A stretch of 64,000 bases of DNA from Phragmites australis (taxonomy: Eukaryota > Streptophyta > Magnoliopsida > Poales > Poaceae), in NCBI RefSeq assembly GCF_958298935.1, contig NC_084930.1, forward strand, positions 29,796,001 to 29,860,000, in the 5' to 3' direction. The notes beneath the pieces are model-generated. The model was not told the origin of the DNA, did no database searches, and was given only the letters and a program-made list of their open reading frames with translations. This document shows positions 45,860 through 58,147 of this stretch, piece after piece. The first letter of the stretch is position 1. Every line of letters starts with the position of its first letter. The position numbers and the translations under genes were made by a program.

Positions 45860-48800
45860 TGTAACATCCTGAGTTTAAGCATGCCAATTAATTATAAAAT
45901 TTTCTCCAAATTAAAACTTTTTAGGATTAATTAAGCTAGCTAAGGGTTAAGAAAATAGGTATGTGGATGTATATATACCAGTATATATATATATATATAT
46001 ATATTCATATTTATGAGTAGTGCTAAGTTGCATAAGTATTTCAAGGTGCACTAGAATAAATTTCAAAATAGTCTCTGCATTAAGTAGGTTCATATGCATT
46101 AGTTTAAGATTTCTATGGTTCTTTGTGTGGAGGTTTGAAATTGAATGTCTCTCAATTTCAAATCTACTCTTAGATTATATTCATCTCCAATCCAATTTGA
46201 GTTCGAATCCTTTGTTGCAAATCATCTTAGAAGGTCTCGATATCCAAGTTCAAATATTCCAAATGAAGTTGATCTAAATTCAAATTCTCCAATTTGAATT
46301 ATTCCAAAACCTTTTTCTTTCTCTCTTTCTTTTTCTCCTAATTTTCTCCCGGGCCGGTTTTCTTTTTTTCCTCTCCCATTCTTGGCCCGGCTCTTTTCCC
46401 TTCTTCCTTCCATGCAGCCCAGCCATGTGGCCCACCCATCCGTTCAATCTGTCCCGCACGCCGCACCCAGCCTAGCCACGCTGGACGGCCCAGCTCGCTC
46501 GCGCACGCCCGCGCGCCCTCAGTCGTCCATGCATCACTGATCTGGCCTCCGTTCCACGTGCCTCCTCTCCCTCCTTTCCTTTCCAGTGCACCACGCCACG
46601 CCAGCCACCGTTTCCCTCTGGGAAGATCTCCCAATAGGCTCCCCCTTCTCTGCTCTCTCTCTTCGCTCTCCCTCCCTCTCTCTCTCTCTCTCTCTGTTGC
46701 CCATGCCTCTGTGCCGTGACTTCGCGGCCCACGTGCTTGGCCGGCGCAGAGCATGCCCATGCTCCGGAAAATAAGGTGGGTGTCGGCCGCCACCTCACCG
46801 CTGACCTCCCGTGACACCAGCAACCCGCACCGCCTCGCTCATCTCTCCATCCCTCTCCCCTCTATAAATAGAGCCCGAGTCTCTCTCGCTCTCCCTCTTT
46901 CTCCCTTTCGCCAGGCTGCAGCGCTACCATCATCGCCATTGTCACCGCTACGACTTCGCCATCATTAACCTGCTGTTGACGTGCTGCCAAGGAGCACCGG
47001 GGAGTCATCGTCATCCCTGTAACACCGCTTGTCTGCCGGAAGCCTGACGGGAGCCGTCCGCGCACAGAGCCAAGCCAACACTGTCACTGCTGGTGCTTCT
47101 CGCCGCCAGCTGCCTTCCCATTCCTTCGACCTAGACGTTGGTGAGCCTCCCAGCCCCCCCCCCCCCTCGTGTCTCTCTTAGCTTGTTGTCGCGCGTCACC
47201 GTGTATTTGTCTCCGCCGCCATGCTTGCGCTTGCCGACGGTGTGATTCTGCTCTATGGTGTGATCCGGTCATCGTGCTGTGATGCCTGGAGGCGCTAAGC
47301 CTCTTTTCTTTGCAAGTTGCCCCCTCCCCGTGCAGGAGAGGTGCTGCCCATTTTTCCCTGTGTCGTTGCCCCTCTCCGGCTGTGATTTGGCGCCGTTCTC
47401 GTCGCCGGTCGCCGTCAATGAGCTTCCCATCGAGTCCACCGTATCACGTAGTAGGCCAGCGTGCATTCGTTCTTGTGAAACCCCGGTCGGAGCACTTCTT
47501 CGGTGAGCTTCCCAGTGTGTGCCATCGTCGATTCCTCGCGTCCGGCCAACTTCCCCCTCCCCTCCGTCGCTCGCCCAGCGTCAGTGCCCGCGCGTGCGCT
47601 TGAAGCGGCCTCCGGCTGTGGCTCGGCCTGGCCGATTGGGCCATGGCTCGGCCCAATGGCCGGCTGCCAGGCCAGCCCGGCTACCAAAGACTGTGTGTCC
47701 ATGGGCCAGCCCAGCTTCCTTAGCCCATTAGCCACCAGCCCAAGACCCGAGCGGGCCAGTACTGTGCATCCAAGCCCGACCCAGGCCCATCTAAGCTCGG
47801 ATCCAACCCATTCATACCCATTTAAGCCCAACTCGGCCCATCCGATCACTGTTCATGTGGGCCCCTTGATATACTGTTCATCGGGCCCCATTTACTGTTG
47901 CCATGGATCCCACTATGAATAGTAACTTTTGGTAATTTTCTGATTCAATTTTGATTTAAATTTTCGAGAGTCATAACTTCTCCGTTTTGGTTCTGATTTC
48001 AGTGATTCTTTCGCCAAAATTCTTCTAAAATTGACATATACTCATCTGTCACATTATGATATCCATTAGAACTCATTTTTATTTCCATTTAGTGTTAATT
48101 GTTTCTTTTCTAGTATAGTCCATTGTTGATCATAGTCGTAATTGCAGAAAAGCACGACTTTTGCGAGTTCTGTGCAGGAAGCATCAGAAGCGAGGAGGAT
48201 CTTGATTTCGTTTAAGACTTTGAGGAAAACTCTGAGGAAGGCAAGTCCTATTTTCTTGATCATACTGAACCTATGATTTTCAAATAATATACATGATCAA
48301 CTAAAACCGGACTTATTATAACATGTGCTATGTATTATGCTTTTACAAACTACTTGCAATAGTTAATCCTATCAAACACATGCAATGTCTTGAAGATTAT
48401 CATCCAGAATACATATCACCTTAGGATTACCTGTCGTTATCTATGTTAACGTCGGACGACACCTCAATATCTAGCATTCTTATGATTGAATACGTCTCCT
48501 CAGAGATGTCGCTTTTAAAACACCTCTCCTCGGATATAAGATTTACTGTATCAATGATAGCTCATATAACATAAATCTTTGATGGTTGTGAATACCGTGA
48601 TGGTTGTGAAATCCTTGGTGTCATGTGGGATGTGGAGGGTGACGTGTAAAAATGGGTGAAAACTATTTTAGAGGGGGTAGGTGGAGTAGTACTCTGGATG
48701 AGGATGCTCTTGGGGCTGTTTAAGGACCAAGTCATTTTTTCAGCCATGCCCTAGTCACCCCCGTGCAACCATGTGTTTGGTATGGGCAGGACTTGACATC

Positions 48801-49813
48801 TCCTTTACCGGACTGGGTTGGGCATCATACCAGGAGGCTAAGAGCAACGAGTAGCCAAGGGTTCATCTGTCCCACTGTTTGGAGGTTTCAGGGACCGATT
48901 TAGGCTTAAAAAGGGATGCTGACCTTCGGAACATGCAGCTCTAGTACTTGGCATGTCTTATGAAAAAGCCTGGCAGGAAAGGTGTTTGGAGAGTCTCGGT
49001 ATGATTCGTTCCTCCGCTAGCTACGGTTGGAGGCTGGGCATATCATGTAACTAAAACTGTACAACCTCTGCAGAGTGTAAATCTATTCGAATAGCCGTCT
49101 CCATGGTCATGGACATGCAAAGGCAGAACTTTTTTTACTAGACTCCAGGTGCATGTGTCTTGATGCGTAAGTGTGTAGACTAGATGTCTGTGTGATGAGT
49201 TCCTAGCTCGATCTGCCAAAAGTTGTGTGGTACTAGAGGTACTCCAGATGTGATAATAGGGACTGCAGAGTGAGGTATAGCCCCTCCCAAGACCCAAAAA
49301 CCCCAAATACACCTTGTTACCTGGCTTGAACTACTTAAAATGTTTTGAAGTCGATCATGATTGATACAATTGGATATCTGCATAAACTACTTTACGTTTA
49401 AATCTAAACCGTAAAGCTTTATCCTTGAATAAACTCTTTATGCATCTATCAACACCTTGAAGTAGTATATGGCTTGTTGAGTACCTTCCGTACTCACTCT
49501 TGTTGTCCTTCAGATGAAGAAGCCAATATCGACTTCGCCGGACATGAAGCTAGGGATGAAGAGTAGTCTCTAAAGTCGCGTTCGCACCCTCGCTGCTTGT
49601 GGCTTGGGCTTTTGCTTCCGTTGTGTGTTTTGATGGCCGCTAGACTAGGCTTGTAATATACAGTATGGGTTGTAAGAATTTTGTACCCAAAATCTTACTA
49701 TTTATGTACGAAGTTTGACTATGATACTACAACTATTATACTATGCATATCAGCTACGTAATCCAGGGACTGATATATGAGGCACAGGAGATCCTGGTAA
49801 TTGGGGTCTTACA
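45860..49813 (+). mobile_element. Giant solo LTR, 3954 bp (Tekay/RIRE3-like gypsy)
   Basis: Starts TGTAACATCCTGAG, ends GGGGTCTTACA, and is flanked by the perfect 5-bp duplication CCTAT (45855-45859, 49814-49818). Terminal sequence and length match LTRs of Tekay-type chromoviruses; the lineage is an inference. A TATA box TATAAATAG at 46863 in GC/CT-rich promoter-like text fits plus orientation. After it comes a long leader with proline-rich chance frames. An AT microsatellite lies at about 45976-46003 and a C run at about 47154-47166. No gag or pol is present, so this is a solo LTR. Confidence 0.88.
46863..46871 (+). promoter_or_regulatory. TATA box of the giant LTR
   Basis: TATAAATAG preceded by CT-rich DNA and followed by CTCTCTCGCTCTCCCTC, a strong plant core promoter layout; the transcript start would lie near 46895. 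Confidence 0.55.
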
Positions 49814-49818
49814 CCTAT

Positions 49819-49928
49819 GATGCCAGCCTAGAGAAGGTTTTGGGTATGGATTGGAGCAGGAGCCGTGACGATCCAGCTCAGTCAGCCGCAGTGGTGCAGC
49901 GCAAGTCTGTTCTGCGTCTAGACACATA
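49819..49928 (+). pseudogene. Coding-like fragment, right half
   Basis: Continuation of the left fragment across the solo LTR: SLEKVLGMDWSRSRDD, then PAQSAAVVQRKSVLRLDT and a TAA stop at 49926-49928. The family is not recognised. Confidence 0.4.
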
Positions 49929-52346
49929 ATAGACTTAACGTGTGTGTATATATGTGTGTGGGGAAATGTTGCCCGGCCACCATGTAGAAGACCTAAAAAT
50001 AATAGTTTCACAGTTTATGATTTTTATTAATTTTTGTATAAAGTAATCAAGTTTAAAAGGCTTAAACAAGGTTAACCAAGAATCAATGCTAAACGTGCTT
50101 TCATGATTGATCTCTAATTTTCCTGTACAGAGCAAGACAAACTAAGATTAACAAAATTGGTTTCACAATTTTTGAGTATTTCATAATTTTATTATGGAAT
50201 TAAGTAATTATAGCCTAATTAATGAAATAAAGATAATTCAGTGTACATTTCGTGTGTGCAAGCTTTTTTTTTTATCATGTAGACAAAAGCAATACAAACT
50301 CAACAAAATTGGTTTCGTATTTTTCTGAGCTCTAATCATTTTTCTATGAATTTTATAATTGTTTAGCCGATTTAACAATAGAATAATTATTGTTTTATGT
50401 ATTTCTTAATTATTTTCGAAATCCATTAATCCCTAAATGCCTTTTTAGGCTCAGATCAACCTATCCCTTCACTGGTCTGTGGGTCCAAGACCCATTGGAC
50501 CGGGTCAAAATCGCTGCCCTAGGTCAAAATCAATTGGAGGGGTCGACGTTGGCTGGATTTTGACCGGTCGTCGGTGACGAACGGTGGCGAGCCTCAGCCG
50601 AGGAGTGGTACCAATAGGTCCAGCGCGCGACGGGGTACCCATTTGAGGGGTTGGCGGTGACATGCACGACAGCGAGCTCAGCTAGCAACAGTGTGCGGGT
50701 CTATGGCGTGCTATACTGGGGGAGAGGGGAAAAGGAAGGGTCAATGTGGTTCCCTGAGCAGCGGTGAAGCTCATCATGGTTTCAGCACAGGCAGTGATGG
50801 CTTGTGGCGACGGGTTGGTGAGGAGGTGCGAGCGGTTGGCGAGAAAGGAGGCGCGACTGGGAGAGCTCAGGTTGGTTTCAGCTCTAGGAGGAGATGGAGA
50901 TTGTCCTAACGCCACACGTTTGGATCCAAGAGGCAGACGGATCGGCTCGGCGGTGCTGAGTTGCTGCGGCGACGTGCGAGGGGAAGACTACAGAACACAA
51001 AGAATCACAAAGTGCGGGCAAAACGATGCGTTCCATACGTTCAATACGTATCGATGGCTCACGTTGTATTTGCTAACGTGTATAGGCTCACGTTCCAGTG
51101 GATAGGCTGGCCGGCCTGGAACGTGACCGCTTTTAGAGTTTAGAGAAGAGATGAGCATTGGTCCTGCTACTGTGTCGTCGCCGACATGTCGACCGAAAGG
51201 TCCGAAACCCACATACATAATTTTCCATTGCTATTCGCTCCACATCATTGAAACCCCAGATCCTCGTGGGTTCCACACATCACCAAACCATGTCTTACCA
51301 AACACTGCACGAGGATTGATAATGGAAGACAACGCTAAAAGACTCATTTCAGTGTGTTAATTTCTTGCAATTTGAACTGGAAGATGCCGCCAGAAGATAG
51401 TCCTCAGAGTGGCAAATAAATGCGCATTACAAGTTACGAATCCTGTCTGGTACAAATTGCAAAAATTGGATAAAACGCATGCACATAAGAAGTAAATACA
51501 TCGTGAACTGCAAAGGTAGACCTCATTCCGCCACACCCTGCATATGAAGTCAATCGGACATTAACTCGATACCAAGATAAGTAATTGAATCTCACATATC
51601 TAACAGGAAAAAGTGAAGCATCAACTGGGGAAGCTAGAAATGCTAAAATGCTTTAGTTTTTTACCCTTCTATAATTTCAGAATTACCTTTTCCAACTCAG
51701 TCTTTTAGATAGTACTACCAGACTATTAGATAGTACTACCAGACTACCCATTGCATGACATAAAATTATGGACACAGTTTCATTACTGCTGTCATTCGAA
51801 TTAGTAGTTCATTTAGGGAATGCTGATTATCATAGCAACGTGAAAGGAGTGCCGACACACATAAGCAAATAATAATTGAATGGCATGACTCCTGAGGCAA
51901 GAGTAACAAGATCACCTTAGCGTATGACTGATTCGCTGTGCAGAATTGCAGATCGGAAGCCTGAAGTACACTTATAAATCTTCAGGTCGCAACATCTGAT
52001 ATTATGTGCTAGGATAATGGGGAGCCTTTAACTAGTCCAAGCTCCATAAGGATTATCTTCGCCTGTGTGTTATCTATGACATGTCAAGACAAACAAAGAC
52101 ACAGGGAAAGCTGCTTGTTGGTTTACAGAATCTATATCTACAATGATGCATTTCATGATGGATGTACCTGAGTGGCCAGGAGTCAGTTAGAAGCAGAGAA
52201 TATGTTGTACAACGTAAAATTAATATTTGCTGAAAGACTATATCATCTCTAATGTATATCTTTGCTTCCCAGACCGGGCCATTCCAAAGAAATAGATAAC
52301 TAATTCGTGGACACAGCAAAACAAAAGGAAGACATGGAATCAGAAT
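49929..52346. other. Intergenic and 3' flank of MCM9
   Basis: 50000-50450 is AT-rich with repeated AACAAAATTGGTTTC motifs that also occur inside the hAT element at 43519-44696. 50460-51130 is GC-richer with overlapping open frames in several phases and no known motif; the frame 50764-51105 (+) is not convincing. A small tandem duplication (TTAGATAGTACTACCAGACTA) lies at 51705-51746. 51400-52346 is probably MCM9 3' UTR and downstream DNA. Confidence 0.4.
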
Positions 52347-55330
52347 TCAGTTTATGTTTTCACGGATGAAATGACTTAAATCTTCTGTATTCTTGAATAG
52401 GTAGGCTAAAAAACCACATGTTAGGATACATTCCTCATCAGGGTTATCAGTAAAAATAGAGTGCAAAGCATCTCCAGCACTGTCTACTATTGCAGATGTT
52501 GTCTTGGAAGATTCAATGCATAATATGGCAGCAATAGCGTCAAGTTGTTCAACCTCATTTCTGAACATTAGTCTTGCATGCGCTACAACAGACAGAACAA
52601 ACTGTAAGAACAAGGAAAGATGGTAGTAAGAAGAACAATTGTGAAACGGGGAAAAAGATCCACAGGAGATAACAGATCATGCCTTGTGCTAGCCTTATCA
52701 AACTTTCAAGCATGCGCACAGTAGTCCTTGCTGCACAGAAACCTACTTTTCAGAGGCTGCAAACTCTTTAGGGAGGAAAAATTGTTCGGCTAACCTGCAT
52801 TCTGTGTTCCTGACTGTCGCTGCCGATGATAATAGCTTGAGATAACTCTTTCTGCCTCCTTTGTCAGCACTGGTTTAAATCGTTTCTTTACATGATTGAT
52901 ATACCTGGGATTTTGAAATACACTTATAAAGAATTAACAATGAAAGAAGGCAAATTTTCAGCAGTGAATAGCACAGTCAGCTAAATGTGGTTATCATGTA
53001 CGACCTGACAAATAGCATTTCCAAAAGCTAACAAATGAAGGCATGGATATTAAATATAACATAACAAAACAAATGAACTTGTATTGCTGAGAACAAGCCT
53101 CCAAACTCAACCTTATCCTTTCATGGGAGGTAAACATACCAACAAGACATCAAAAGAGTTTCTACCTTCTCAACTGGGGGAGCGTCCACTTTAGTTCAGA
53201 ATCATTTGTCTTGTCTTTCTTTTCATCCGAGTGCTGCATGATTTTAAACATTCAATGCTAAATAGAAAATGTTCCTAGCAGAGTGACAACCCACTGGGTT
53301 ATTTGCATACCTATAGAGTAAGAGTATTCAAGAAGCAGAAAATAGAGCAAGGCAACTTAATAACAATGAAATGTACCTCATTTAGTATATGGAGTGAAAC
53401 TATCTTATCCCATTCAGCGATCTTTCTATCCAAGAGAACAAGAACTATATCAAATCTACTCAACAGTGGTCCTGAAAGTGTTGTATTCACAGATAAGCCT
53501 GAAAGAAAAAGCAGAGATACAACAATCAGATGGATAAGCAATTATCTAAGAACTTAGCAAGGGCCAGCGATAAAAGCGTAGAAGCATGTGTTTGCTTTCC
53601 AATGCCTTGCTAAACTAATATCCTAACACAGATTTACATGTTATGGAAGTCCTCCAAATGAATCTAAGAAATTTACAAGCGTCATAATATCATTTGCCAA
53701 TAACACCATCGTGTTATGGGTGACCATAATGGAATCCAGCAGCAAATATGCTTGAAACACTGTGCTGACTTCTAACAATGTTTTACTGAAGTAACCAAGC
53801 TATATAATTGTTTGATGTGTAAAAGCACTACATTCATTAGAATCGTATTGCCCTTTTGCAGTTAACCCAGCACTGGTGCTTCCAAAACCAGTTGTTATCA
53901 CAGAACGGTTGCTCAATTTAGCAGCAAACTTCAAAAACTGGGATTTACCAGTACCTGAAATTCAACGGAACAAAATACAGTTGCAATTTTGCCATTCTTT
54001 AAATAAACTATTTTCTGTCATTTTACAAAAAATATTGCATGTGTTTGCTTTCCAATGCCTTGCTAAACTAATATCCTAACACAGATTTACATGTTATGGA
54101 AGTCCTCCAAATGAATCTAAGAAATTTACAAGCGTCATAATATCATTTGCCAATAACACCATCGTGTTATGGGTGACCATAATGGAATCCAGCAGCAAAT
54201 ATGCTTGAAACACTGTGCTGACTTCTAACAATGTTTTACTGAAGTAACCAAGCTATATAATTGTTTGATGTGTAAAAGCACTACATTCATTAGAATCGTA
54301 TTGCCCTTTTGGATTCGTGGCACCAAAGACAGTAGTCCTTGTACTGAGTGTTGTCACTAGTCCAGCCTGGAAGACAAATAAGTAATAATGCTGAATCAAA
54401 GTGCACACAAAAGAAAGCAAACGGCACAGTAACTGGCAATTTTACAAAGAATCAGTACCTTTGCAATGCTTAATGTTTGTTGCTCCATGGCTTCATGTAT
54501 TGTTGTTCTGTCATGCTCTCGCATGCTATTGATGAGAATGTTAAATTTAGGTGTCATACACCTCCACAATAATTAGATTATAAAATAGCATATGCACTAA
54601 TTTTAGCAAAAGACCAGAAGTACTACGTCATGGCTTGTAAAGAATATGAAAAACACTCCGATAAAACGAGCTATCCATTCATGTCCAGAAAAAAGAAAGA
54701 TGAACTATCCATTTATCACTAAAATACATCAGGAAAAAACTTAGTGTTCAGGCAGATTATCTGAGACCTAATTGTGGGTATCCAGGGACACGAGGGTGCA
54801 TGAGTGGTCATCAGAACTGGCCCTAGGCAGGGTCACCAATTAATAAATTAATTTCGGAATTAAAATTTGTTTAGTTAATATAATAATCCGGAAGGAATAA
54901 TCCTTCATTTAATAGTTTTAGAATTAGGTTATTCCTTCTAAAATCCATATCTCATCCGTTTTAGCTCTGATTTGGCTCGGTCTTGTCTCATTGGATTTCT
55001 AATAATTCAAGCTACACTCCACAAGCTCTATTTTGCTTGTTTGCCATTGTGTAAATTGGATTTGGTATTTATTTGGTGTTATTGCTTACTGCATGTAGAT
55101 TGCAACATGTCCGGAGAATTCGAGCAGTAGTTCAATCCATAGTTTTAAAGACCCAACCAGACATTGAACCGTCCACATGTTTGTTCGCGGGTTAGGTGGT
55201 CCAACCGCCGGTCTACTGGTTGGACCATTGGTTCAATGAATATATAAAACTATATATATATATGTATGTATATATATATATATATGTATGTATATATATA
55301 TATATGTATGTATATATATATATATGTATG

Positions 55331-55362
<32 letters not shown>

Positions 55363-56375
55363 CACACACATATATATACACATATACACACATACATATA
55401 CACATATACATACATACATATACACATATACATACATACATCCATACATATACACATATATGTATATATACTGCGAGGCTATTCTACGCCTATGCGCAAC
55501 TACCATTCGCGCTGCGCACATCCCGCAACCGCCAGTTACAATCCGAAGAATTGCGAATTACAACTTGTTACATAGACCAATTACAACTCTGCATTACAAC
55601 TCGGCCTCCAACATGCACCAAACAACATGAGTCAGCCAACCAGCTTATGCCACGTCACCCATCATCCACCTACCAGAGCGTTGCATGTGGAGAATCTTTT
55701 GTTGATTTAAATCGTTAAAATGCAATATCTCTAGAACCACAGATCCGATTCTCAATCCGTTTGATGCATATTGTTGGAAAAAAATATGCTTAACAAAATA
55801 AGATCCATCAAGATTATATTTTGATGAAGTTTTAGAATCATAAAGGAGTTACGTCCATATAGTTACAACATGGTGAACATCGCAGTTACACCATGGTGAA
55901 TATTGCAGTTACAACATGGTGAACTGAAAGAAATGTTCTCTGGTGGTGGTAGGCACTTTAGTTACAACATGTTGAACTCTTCAGTTGCAATATGCTGAAC
56001 AGTACAGTTGCAACATGAAAAAATAAAATCAAATTAATTGCATTATGCAACTAAAAACAGTTACAATATGGTGAACACTACACTTACAACATGGTAGACA
56101 ATCTAGTTACAACATGTATATAGTTTTAACTGCTCTATCTGTAATTGCAATCACTCTATACTACATATTGTAATTCATCTATACACCTAGTTGTAACTGG
56201 CTGCAAATCGCTGCTCATGAGGTGGGAACGTGCTAGGTCATCCAGTGGGCCTGCGGGGTAGGTGAAGGGGAGCGCGTTGGGTCAGTAGGCAGTTACAATA
56301 CAGTATACGACGAGTTCCAACTCGTGAGTTGCTATTCTGTGCCTGTACGTATGCTGCACATACGCTGCGCATAGG

Positions 56376-56413
<38 letters not shown>

Positions 56414-58080
56414 TTCTTCGTTTTGTACAGCAAAAACGAAGTGCTTGAATGGGTAGCACCACCTACGTAGGGCCTTCTAGGCATTAGGTCACGTGTTTGA
56501 CTCCAGATTCCCCCTCTTTTTTGGCTATATTCCCCACCAGCCTCCTCGCACCAGCCTATGTCCGTTCGCCTCCGATCGGACCACCCCGATGTTTAGCTAT
56601 TTTAGACGAAACTGGTCGGTTTAACCTGGTTCAGAGCAGTTCATATGCATAGACGCACTACCGCCTAGAATCGAAAATTATAGAATCAAAGCATGTCAAC
56701 TGGAAAAAAAATGTGAGATTTCGAAGAGAAGAAGAAAGGAGTTAAAAAGTGTTCGCGGTGAGCATCATGGAGCTCCTTAGAATTAAACCAAGTAGTAGGG
56801 GCCAGAAACCAACAATGGAAAAAATGGTGGAAAATTTTGGACAAAATATCTTATAAAGATGACACAATTTAGCTCCTCATGTTTTTCTTGTTCAGCTGAG
56901 ATCTATAAATATAAAGGGATCTAGTCCATCAATTACTTTAAAGATAACACAATTTAGCACCGATTTTCATAATACTACCAATATTTTTTGTACTGTCAGA
57001 TGAATTCTAATATAGTTTAGGAACAGAAGTGTGCCGTATTTCAGATATTCAAAGGGCACTAATTGCAGTAGTGAATAATGGTATTACGTAGAAAATTCGC
57101 CAGTGAATTGATAACCTGTCAAATTCATCTATGCAGCATAAACCACCATCAGCCAGAACAAGAGCACCAGCCTCAAGCATCCACTCCCCTATCATTAGAT
57201 CCAAGAGAAGAAAAAGAAACATTGGAGTTATTTATATGATAAAATCATAAAACTGCTACCAAGAATTTCGTTACTAGATTCAGATGAAGCAAAAACAACA
57301 AATATAAAGAGTAATACTGACAGGAATGGCGATATCAGACATAGTACCTCCATCCTTGACAGCTGTGACAGTTAACCCAGCACTGGTGCTTCCAAAACCA
57401 GTTGTTATCACAGAACGGTTGCTCAATTTAGCAGCAAACTTCAAAAACTGGGATTTACCAGTACCTGAAATTCAACGGAACAAAATACAGTTGCAATTTT
57501 GCCATTCTTTAAATAAACTATTTTCTGTCATTTTACAAAAAATAGTTAGGAGCCTTGCCTATATAATTGGCAGTTGGCACATCTTTTGGAATTAAGCAAT
57601 AGATCAATCTACTATCACAGTTTCATTCTCTATCCCCTATCTCGCTCGTGCAGTAGCCGACCATGACTCCCCAGCTGCCCCGACGAGGTCGAGGGCCACG
57701 TCCAGAAACCTACCCTCCCCGATCCAATTCACCCACAAACAGACCTCCACGTGACGGCGCTGATTTGTTTTTACCGGCTGTCAGTTTTTTTCTTTCACGG
57801 CCTCTTTAGCATTGTTACCCAGACACACCGGAGCCCAAAAAAGAATTACCAAGTCAGACTCTCGACACCCGAGTCAATTCCATGTGATATTTGGCAAGTC
57901 CAAAATGGTTTTTCTGAATAGGACACCCAAGTCCGAGTCGGATTCAGCACCCATGTGTTAGATATATATGTAGCTTCATGTATTTCCCCAATTGTATAAG
58001 GGGTTTTGTGGATTTATCCCACATGTACTGTGTATATATACAGACCTAGAGTCCTAAAATGAATGCAAGTGCTATCCTAG

Positions 58081-58147
<67 letters not shown>

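Noticed and set aside
16141..47167. Three long poly-C runs (about 16141, 33970, 47154)
   Set aside because: Probably ordinary homopolymer slippage; no shared flanking sequence.
46338..47922. Long Arg/Gly/Pro-rich frames
   Set aside because: They lie inside the giant solo LTR and reflect its GC-rich composition.
55196..55718. Tyr/Ile-rich open frames up to 150 codons
   Set aside because: Direct translation of a TA/TG microsatellite.
55860..56120. Regularly spaced short repeats considered as a CRISPR-like array
   Set aside because: Units are imperfect, spacing irregular, and the genome is a plant; a TE minisatellite explains it.
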